Of a stretch of 64,000 nucleotides of DNA, positions 56,581 to 64,000 are shown in pieces. Both the position numbers and the translations under genes were made by a program. Below the pieces are notes generated by a model. The model ran no database searches and was not told where the DNA came from. It saw only the letters and a program-made list of their open reading frames with translations. Positions within the stretch are counted from its first letter, which is position 1, and every line of letters starts with the position of its first letter. This DNA comes from Trileptium ribeirensis. Its lineage: Eukaryota > Nematoda > Enoplea > Enoplida > Thoracostomopsidae. The stretch covers positions 1 through 64,000 of the forward strand of contig JASANE010018342.1 in the NCBI GenBank assembly GCA_030248225.1, written 5' to 3'.

Positions 56581-57924
56581 GTGAGTAGAATTTATGTTAT
56601 CTTGCACATCGTTATGGCCTATGGGATATTTCGATCGCTAAAGATCTATGAACACGGCAGCTGTTGAAATAACGAACTCTATTTTAGTACTGGCGTTTGC
56701 TAGTGCATGGCATTCTCACGAATATTAACAAACCCCTAATTACAGCAAAGGCCAGTGCAAAACAGTCGATCGATTTCGATTAAAGGATCTACTATTTTAA
56801 TCTATGTCAATTTTGGCGCAACTAAATCAATTTCAAATTTATAAAATTATTTTAAAAGAAAAGTCGGTCTATTTCGATTAAAAGAAATTTCGAGCTTTTG
56901 TAATTTTGGTTGATTTCAACTGCACTTTTCTTTGGTTGGGACCGTACGTCTGATGATTTTTGTCCAATATTTCTAATTTTTGCAGCGTATTAATAAATTG
57001 ATCAAAATAGCCTGTCTTCAATTTCCGAAATGTGGGAATTTTTAGGATCCCTTGTTTTTGAGTGAAATTACAAATTCATATGTTTATGTGTTTTCAGTAA
57101 TTACTTCTAACTCTTGTTCAGATTGTTTCCTTGATTTATTTTTGTTTTGAGAACCATCTTAATTAATTTTTAACAAGTTGTTGTGAGACAAAATATTCTC
57201 GACATTGTAAGCGCAAATTGTGTTTCAAACTGCAGTTTCTTACTAGGGCTTTATGTAACTTTTATTCTCTTGGACGCTCTTGCGAAATGGTTTTGCTTAT
57301 CCGGAAGAATGTATTTCCAAAAATTCCATGACTGTAAGTAACTTCTAAATTAGGCGTTAAGTTGAAAACTTGTAGTGTTTTTGTGAAACATTAATTAGGA
57401 GATTACTTTAACATAATTTTAGAAAACAAAATAGTGCTGAAAGTAGACTGATTTTCTAGGTTTGCAGAAATTCTGGGATTTTTATTAAAAATTAACCTTA
57501 TGCCAATCTAACCTTCTAGAAAACAGTTTTGTTCCAATAAAACCAAGAATTTTTTAAAAACTAACCAGTACTCTGCCGTTTGCAGCCAGTATCGCTGTTT
57601 ATGGTGACACAACACTGTAATTCGGAAATTTTTGGAAAACAAATGACGCAAATAATATGAAGAAATACTGAGTATTACGTCGTTGTTCAAGTATGATGAA
57701 CTGTGTGAGCAAAACTAGTGTTCATAGCTGTTTATTGTGATAGGTTGTTGCTCCAAATGTGTACTAATGGAGCAACATTGTAATACATCGTCTTTTCTGT
57801 ATATTCTTGCACACGGGCCCGCCAGGTATATGTCCCAAAATTGATTGATTTTAGATCAACGAAATTTCGTCCAATTTCCATTCCACATATTTCCTACTGC
57901 AACTAAACATGCTTGTTTAAACAG
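56581..57924. other. AT-rich intronic DNA
   Basis: Nothing supported. Confidence 0.35.
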
Positions 57925-58700
57925 AGCGAGCGGAGTCTGAAAATTTCTTTTTTGTCTGTTTCTGTCATTTATAACTCGTGTTCAAATGGATTTCTGTAAA
58001 TTTTTTTATTCGATAGCAAAAGTGACGAAGATGTTTCCATTAGTTGAACGCGCAACAGCATCGGTCCCATCTTCAGGGTTCACAAAAACAGGTTTTATGT
58101 GTTCTTTGACCAATTTGCCATATGGGTAACAGTTTTTCGCATCCGTATCTCGCGACACCGGCTCCGCATCCAAAAATAGCCAGAATCAGCTCATCGATAT
58201 CTACAACTTTGCTGGTTACAACTTATCTGTGAGAAGCACCCCTTTGCCAGAAATAGCGATTTTTAAGATTTCGTCGTGTTATTGCTTGTTTTGACATTGC
58301 AATCATCACCTATTATCAAGCACGCTGGATACGATGGTTTTGCTATTTAGAGTACAACTGGATTATATTATACATAGGCTTGTGGTTCAAAAGTTTTCTG
58401 GTCTACATTTTCATTTGTCTGATTATGTATTGCTTGCAAGGCATCAAGCATGGTCTGTATAGGTTTCCGGTAGGGTGAATACGAGAGTTTGGTTACCTAG
58501 CGATCAGCACAAATACTAGATGCCTTGCCTTGTTGATTTATAATCGACTAGATTTTAGGGTTTTCAATGGGTTTAGAGTTCAAGAGAGGGGTTTTAGGAT
58601 GATATATTCATAAACCATGCTGTTATAGGTGATTAAACAAAATACTTAAAATGAATCCACACTCGCTTAGTTTCATCGTCGCTTGCGAGTTACTAGTAGT
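57925..58700 (+). repeat. dispersed repeat family F, copy 4
   Basis: Begins with an AGAGCGAGCGGAGTCTGAAA block, then ATTCGATAGCAAAAGTG, TTAGTTGAACGCG and CTCATCGATATCTACAAC, as in copies 1-3. Units with TGTATAGGTTTCCGGTA follow. Non-coding. Confidence 0.6.
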
Positions 58701-58765
58701 ATTTACTATAATTTATTGACCGATTGGTCATAATATTAATAGCCGACGTATTTCCGCTGTTTCAG

Positions 58766-58837
58766 GTTTACAAACCTTGGATTCATGGTTGGAAAGCAAA
58801 ATCTCTAGTGTCCTGGCTTGAAAAACAATTTAATGAT
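58766..58837 (+). CDS. candidate host exon, unidentified
   Basis: A 72-bp interval between CTGTTTCAG and GAT/GTAAGC, phase 0 at both ends. It encodes VYKPWIHGWKAKSLVSWLEK plus four residues. Joins in frame to the exon ending at 56580. The Trp-rich amphipathic character suggests a folded protein; the gene is not identified. Confidence 0.5.
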
Positions 58838-58989
58838 GTAAGCAGGAATATCAATGCTGGTAAACTAGCGTATGTGGTGCATTCATTAAGTAGCTTAATT
58901 TCAGTAAAAATGCAGCTGTTGACGTCTCTAGAAACTTTTTAGTATATTTTCGCTGTTTAGACAAGATCCACCGCGGATTTATTGTTTTC

Positions 58990-59760
58990 TCAAATTTATA
59001 GTATTTATTTAATTCTGAGTGTTGTGACTGAAAGGAGCGAAGTGAAGAGTTCTTACTAACCGTGATTGTGGTGAAATTTGACGATGCCCGTTATTGGGAA
59101 TTTAGCCTTGCATTCATAACTCGCCTTTGGGGGACTAATTGATTCGCGCGATAGCTCAATTGTAAACCTGAAATCTCTAGTTGTGAGTTTTAGTTAGGTG
59201 CGAATCGCGGCTCCAACATCTCCGCCCTGAAAACGCGAGGCAAAAGCAAAAAATCACGTTAGTTATTGTAACTCAACAACTGATATAGATATCCCATTAA
59301 AATTGATTTCCTTGATTGACCCATGATACTTAAAGCACATGAAAATAGTAATAAACCGCTCAAGATATATATTTGTTTGGTCTCATTTTGCAGAATAATT
59401 TATCATTTGTGCACTTGCAAATTACAACCACAATAATTATTCAATCATCAACTATTCAAGCAGTATGGATAATATTGAACTGGCGGTGTGTCTATGCTTA
59501 CACATAGCAGTTATCGAAACTACAGTACCCGCCAAAAATGACTGTCGCTCGCTCGCGAGTCGCTCGACACTCGCTCGAAATACTTTTGTTCTAAAAATAG
59601 AATTTTCTATTAATTTAAATAGTTGCGAATTCTCGAGCGAGCCACTCGCTCGAGACTCGCTCGAAATGCGACGGTCATTTTTGGCGAGTACTGTACATAT
59701 TCAACACTTTAGCCATAAGACAATATATATATCATGTCGTGCGTGCTACATTATTAATGG
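58990..59760 (+). repeat. repeat family G, copy 2, interrupted by a MITE
   Basis: Co-linear with 53760-54840 but lacking most internal units. The miniature element 59523-59693 is inserted just before CATATTCAACAC; copy 1 is uninterrupted at the same place. Confidence 0.6.
59521..59695. mobile_element. Tc1/mariner-type MITE, family M1, complete
   Basis: 171 bp (59523-59693) flanked by TA at 59521-59522 and 59694-59695. Terminal repeats CAGTACCCGCCAAAAATGAC and its near-perfect inverse GTCATTTTTGGCGAGTACTG, with inner GCTCGCTCG palindromic repeats and an AT-rich centre. No coding capacity. The TA duplication and CAGT ends indicate Tc1/mariner mobilisation. Confidence 0.85.
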
Positions 59761-60531
59761 GTCAGTGGTTAGATCTGTCTGCTAAAATGATTATGGAATT
59801 TGAAGTGCCCTAAGGGGATAATAATTATACTTTTATGTTTAAAATTGCCGTAAAATATTATAGCGTTGCCCTAATTTATATCCTAATGCGTTAGTTAACT
59901 TAAGGTGACCCCATACACTAACCTATTTTGTAATAAGCGATATCGAATCGCAAACCTTTGTTACGTAAAAAGGCTGAAGTTCATTTGGTTTTTCTCTAAC
60001 CGACAATTGGCAAAATCAAATCCAACTGCCAGAAATTATGCCTTGTGTTCGAACAAAATTTTCGCGTTTTCAATTTGCCGAAGTTTGGTTCCCCAGCGCC
60101 TAATCATTTAAGTTTGGATTATTCAGTGTTCGCGGACAAATTTAATACAAAAGTGACTTCACAATCAAATCGATCCAATATGTAAGCTCCTGCTGCGCGC
60201 GAACATCACCAGTTTAATCCAAATTCGAAAAATTTGGGTAAGTTTAGTTGAATTTTCGCGAACATAAAATGCTTAGATTTCAATCGCAGAGCATGTATTT
60301 ACGAACAGATTTGTGTCAAATTTCTATAGGTAAAAAAAGCGTTGCGTAACAATTTTTAATCAAAATTACAAAATAGGATGCTTGCTGCGGTCACCTTAAG
60401 TATACTCGTGCATAATTGTCACTTGCTGCAGTGACTACAGATTTTGGCTCTACTTGCGCCGTTTTGTTGCGTGCTTTAGGTAATTAAATGGCTAAGTGTA
60501 TCTGGCAGCAAAAGTGATGCTATTTCTACAG
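59761..60531. other. AT-rich intronic DNA
   Basis: Nothing supported. Confidence 0.35.
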
Positions 60532-60608
60532 CGATCGATTCCGGACCAACACTCATTCTTTTGACGCCTCGTTTACCGTTGATGCCTGAAACAAGCAAGT
60601 TCACAGAG
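60532..60608 (+). CDS. candidate host exon, unidentified
   Basis: An ATTTCTACAG acceptor and GAG/GTATGA donor enclose 77 bp with one open phase encoding IDSGPTLILLTPRLPLMPET then SKFTE. It ends in phase 0 and connects in frame to the large exon at 61850. The leading two bases do not match the phase-0 end of the exon at 58837, so at least one exon between is missing or the genes differ. Confidence 0.5.
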
Positions 60609-60926
60609 GTATGATTACGATGTAAGCTTACTGAGAATGTAATGGCAAGTTCGAAATTAGCATGTGGAATTAATACAGATTACACAATATGAATATTAGT
60701 CTTGAACCGCTGTTTCAAATGTGTTTTAATTTAAATTCATTCTACCATTTATTTACTGTGATAAGATATTTTACGGACGCTACTAAATAACCAGTTAAGG
60801 TTGGACACGGACATGCATGTTGCTGATAGTTCTACTACTTTATTTTGATACCTTGGAATGCATAGGTGCCAACGCTGCAATATTTTATTTCTCCGCCTAT
60901 TATTGCCTTATATTTTTGGGTGATTC

Positions 60927-61440
60927 GTGTGTTTTGCAGGCCAAGCTAAGGGCTCCGTCTATTGTTACACTCATGGCTTGCTAATTAAAGCAAGTTCTGG
61001 TACCAGAACTGGCGCCGGGATATATACGAGTAATTACAGTCTCCATATACCTTTGGGAGAATATGCCGCGGTATTCCATGCTGAAGTTTATGCAGTTAAA
61101 AAGGCAACGGAGAAATTTCTGGCGGAAAATCTCAGAAATAAGAATATTAAGATTTTTACAGATAATGGCATCATTGCTTGTCATCAATTCAGACAAGATT
61201 AAGTTGTATTTGATAAAGAAATGTAGAGAAATTCTATAACAGCTTTGAAGTAAAAATAACCTTGAGTTTGTGCGGGTGCTAGGACACTCGTGAGTAGAAG
61301 GAAACAAGAGGACTGATGAACTGGCAAGAAATGGCTCTTTGTTTGGGTTTATAGGACCACAACCTTTACTTCAGGTTGCCGGAAGAGAAGCTGAGACGAG
61401 GGTTAAGGTATTGATGCACAGAAAAATTGTTCACAGATGA
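60927..61440 (+). pseudogene. non-LTR retrotransposon RNase H fragment
   Basis: Encodes GTRTGAGIYTSNY, YAAVFHAEVYAVKKATEKF and IKIFTDNG, then in another frame VLGHS, GNKRTDELARNGS and GFIGPQP. These are the ordered blocks of the RNase H domain of I/Jockey-type non-LTR elements. The first catalytic Asp (YTDGS) reads as His in VYCYTHG, and stops and frame changes follow. No reverse transcriptase remains. It sits in an apparent intron between candidate host exons. Confidence 0.75.
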
Positions 61441-61814
61441 AAGAAGCTAAGACTTGTAGCCTTATGCAGGAGATCATAGGTTATGTAGACGAAATTTTAA
61501 AACTTTTCGAAACCAGAAGTTTAACATTTATGGATTATCTATTGCGACGCTGTTACGTAGATTCGTTTGAGGACTGCGTGGCATGTTTTACTGAGAATTT
61601 TATAGCAACCGATAAAGACATTTTGTACTTTATTGTTAAAAAATTCATACTTAATGCCATGTGTGGTAGGAGTAAGCCTGTATTGGACATGGACTGTTCG
61701 ATTAATGGAAGCTTGATTTTGAATATACTATTTAGTAAATTGTTGTTTCGTCAATTTATGTCAAAATATTTAATACTATTTCTCGACAAATTGTGCAAAT
61801 TTGGTTTGAAGTGA
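61437..61814 (+). CDS. possible host exon or retroelement tail
   Basis: An open frame after a TTGTTCACAG-like acceptor, with coding-like composition (LKLFETRSLTFMDYLLRRCY, DCVACFTENFIATDKDILYF). No donor gives a phase that joins the exon at 61850, so it may be a terminal segment or chance. Low confidence. Confidence 0.3.
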   Translation: MKEAKTCSLMQEIIGYVDEILKLFETRSLTFMDYLLRRCYVDSFEDCVACFTENFIATDKDILYFIVKKFILNAMCGRSKPVLDMDCSINGSLILNILFSKLLFRQFMSKYLILFLDKLCKFGLK

Positions 61815-61849
61815 ATTTCCTTTTACGTAACTAATAGTATCTGTTTTAG

Positions 61850-63127
61850 GTTCGTGAAGCTCTGCTAGCTTACTACAATTGCAACAACAGCGTGGATTGT
61901 AACTTGTTGGATACGTTATGGTGTAGTAACAACGTAGATGTCGAGAACTCTATATCTGCTAGTAGTCGTCGACGCTATTCAGCTTCAGTTTCACTATATG
62001 AATCGTTGCTAACTTGTCGGGCAAATATTTCTCGTTATCGATCAGCTAATCAAGTAGACACGTGTTGTCAGTATTTGGTCGACTATCCTGTTCGTTCGGT
62101 GTATAATTTCGCAACGACGTCATATCCTGGTTCTGCTCGTAATATCTGTGATATTGCTCGGAAACCTCTGTCGTCGGCGGGAAATTATTATTGTGGTGGC
62201 ACCAAATTCTCGAAATATGAATATGAAGATGGTATGTCGAACAATCCGCCTATCTCAAATCGCCCGTTGCTACCTCTAGGTCCATCGCTTGAGCATTCAC
62301 TGGCTGTTCTTTCTCAGCGACTATGTCAGCCGCTAGCTGATACCATTCCATTTCATGATTTAATAGACTTTTGCTGTGATGACAGTGCAGTAGAACTGCA
62401 CCGCTGTGACGGAGTGAGGTCTGTGTACTCTGGTGATAGACCTACTACACAGGATATAGGGTTTATCAAACAGCATATTGTGAGTAGTGGCGCTGAATAT
62501 AATCCACGGGTTACACATACTGTGAATAGTAAAATTAGTAATCCAATAAACATATTCGATAATAATTTTCTTTTTGACCATATTCACGGTCGAAGTGAAC
62601 ACAAAGCGAATTCGTTGCCTTCAATGAATCTATGTGAGTTTTTTAGACGCAGATGGATTGATGTTTATAACCATGGCTATCATACCAAAAATTATGCCTC
62701 TCGTGATCAACGAATATGTGATAAGCTTTCACTTGCTCAACTTTGCAATTACGATATTTATATTAGCAGCGGTGCCTTTTGTTCAAAGAGTGCTGGTGCA
62801 TTGTTGTCAAGTTTCATTTATTCTCTTGATGGTATTAACCGTTTTAGTTCAAGTAATAGTAGTAGCAATGCCACTTACAATAGAAGTAGAAAACTCAGTG
62901 CTTTACTGGTGAATCAAGAGCTGTCCAGACAACGGATCCATAAGAGCCTCAACGGTCTTGCATGTACCACAAATCGTACAGTTATACATGCGTTTGCGGT
63001 TGATAGTGCCAACAGCCCATCATTTCTAGCGTCGCTTGGTATATTGGATACAAACAAGCTGTCCAAATCGATTTCTAATAGTCACGATGTACGGCAGATC
63101 TCAGCAATCGTCATTGTGAACAAGGCG
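61850..63127 (+). CDS. large serine-rich host exon, unidentified
   Basis: Follows a TCTGTTTTAG acceptor in phase 0 and stays open for more than 1.4 kb. The end is set at a possible GCG/GTATGC donor; the frame itself runs to a stop at 63263-63265 through a hydrophobic tail. It starts VREALLAYYNCNNS and is rich in Ser, Asn, Cys and Tyr. No known domain is visible; much of it is probably disordered. An open frame this long is very unlikely by chance in DNA of this composition. It connects in phase with the exon ending at 60608. Confidence 0.55.
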
Positions 63128-63457
63128 GTATGCAAAAGTGTTCATTGTCGCATTTGTATTGGTCTTCGCATTATTTTTATAAAAGTATTTTGCTTGCTAA
63201 TTCCGACGGTTTGTTTGAATCTGTGGCTAGTGCATTTTTGTGCGCGTATTATATTCACCAGTTAGATTTGGATTATCCTTGTTGTAATGAATTATAGATG
63301 TCTCACATTTTTGAATTGTTTTGCAATGACTATGGATGTACAAAACAAAATAGTTTTCGTTTTCTAAACTTCTTTATGATGTTATTTAAATTTGTTATGG
63401 AATAACTTTTGAAAGCTTGCTAATTCATATGTCTCCGCTTTTAGCGCTAGTGCCAAC

Positions 63458-63695
63458 TACAGTACTCGTCAGAAATGAGTGTCACCCTTCGAATGAAGCA
63501 ACATCGAACAGAAATCGAACAAAATTTATCCTCTAACAAAACTTGAACACTTTTCGAACAAACATCGAACAGCTCTCGAGCAAATTAAAAAAGCACGCCA
63601 AAATTTCGAACACGTCTTGAACTTAATTTCGAAGTTATCGAACGAACTTTGAGCGAACATTCAACGTGCAGCACACTTTTCTCGCGAGCACTGTT
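63458..63695. mobile_element. Tc1/mariner-type MITE, family M2
   Basis: 234 bp (63460-63693) starting CAGTACTCGTCAGAAATGA and ending CTCGCGAGCACTG, with TA on the left and TT on the right. The interior is made of repeated TCGAACA motifs in both orientations. The ends resemble family M1, suggesting the same transposase. Confidence 0.6.
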
Positions 63696-63722
63696 GTTGA
63701 TTGTAATAAAACGGGGGTTCAC

Positions 63723-64000
63723 TGGCCTGTCCACAGCCCTCCAAAAAGTAGGGGGAGAACTTTTGGGGGTCCCCATGTTCATTCTCGGGGGAAAATTAAA
63801 AGTGGGAAGATAAATTTTGCTTTAAAATACTAATTTCCATATTTTCATACATTTTTACTACCGTGAATGTATTTTCAAGCTAAAACTATATTTTAGCATT
63901 ATAAATAGTGGTAATTAATGTTTAAAAAACAATTTGCAAACAAAAAACATAAATTTTTAGACATAAAAATTTTTTGGAATTAGTTGACATGGGGGGATTC
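63723..64000. mobile_element. second copy of the TGGCCTGTCC miniature element
   Basis: Co-linear with the element starting at 7911 (TGGCCTGTCCACAGCCCTCC, then the AT-rich core with AGTGGTAATTAATG). The right half lies beyond the window. Confidence 0.75.

Overview
The window is AT-rich nuclear DNA of an animal, probably an invertebrate. It has spliceosomal host exons, many short non-autonomous transposons, satellite-like arrays, and one decayed giant self-synthesising DNA transposon of the Polinton/Maverick (adintovirus-like) class. The standard genetic code fits throughout. Three exons at 599-707, 1269-1530 and 5100-5266 join in phase and match the N-terminal part of the bridge-like lipid transfer protein BLTP3 (UHRF1BP1/SHIP164 family), which points to an animal host. 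I cannot name the species.

Layout. 0.6-5.3 kb: BLTP3 exons, with two transposons in the second intron, one of them a hAT copy with a perfect 8-bp target duplication. 5.3-21.2 kb: repeats and gene-free AT-rich DNA, including a 3.5-kb terminal-inverted-repeat element, its 0.8-kb deleted relative, miniature elements and arrays with units of about 160-190 bp. 21.2-35.1 kb: the Polinton. 36.9-39.5 kb: two exons of an unidentified host gene on the minus strand. 41.9-44.9 kb: a repeat with a 170-bp satellite core, related to the repeat that abuts the truncated left end of the Polinton. 48.6-63.1 kb: several candidate plus-strand host exons with good splice sites, interspersed with a second hAT copy, a pogo/Tigger transposase relic, a non-LTR RNase H relic and more miniature elements.

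The Polinton has two divergent arms around a control region at about 25.2-26.07 kb that carries AP-1-like and CRE-like palindromes and a TATA box. The leftward arm is one protein-primed family B DNA polymerase gene. It has three N-terminal C2H2 zinc fingers and a spliceosomal intron, carries several frameshifts and one stop, and has lost its C-terminal polymerase core. The rightward arm is compact and virus-like, with overlapping starts and stops. It encodes a YqaJ/lambda-type exonuclease, five small unknown proteins, a retrovirus-like integrase with a chromodomain (one stop), a TATA-binding-protein-like gene (two stops), small structural-type proteins, an intact double-jelly-roll major capsid protein, an FtsK/HerA packaging ATPase (one frameshift), two small proteins known from Polintons, a NADAR-type glycosidase (one frameshift) and an intact 185-residue unknown. 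I recognise no adenain-like protease and no penton protein.

The most interesting content is the accessory cargo. A two-repeat TBP-like protein suggests the element once brought part of its own transcription initiation machinery. A NADAR protein suggests manipulation of ADP-ribosylated nucleic acid or NAD-derived metabolites. I do not know of either as a standard Polinton gene. The element is dead as sequenced, but most lesions are single events, so the invasion looks fairly recent.
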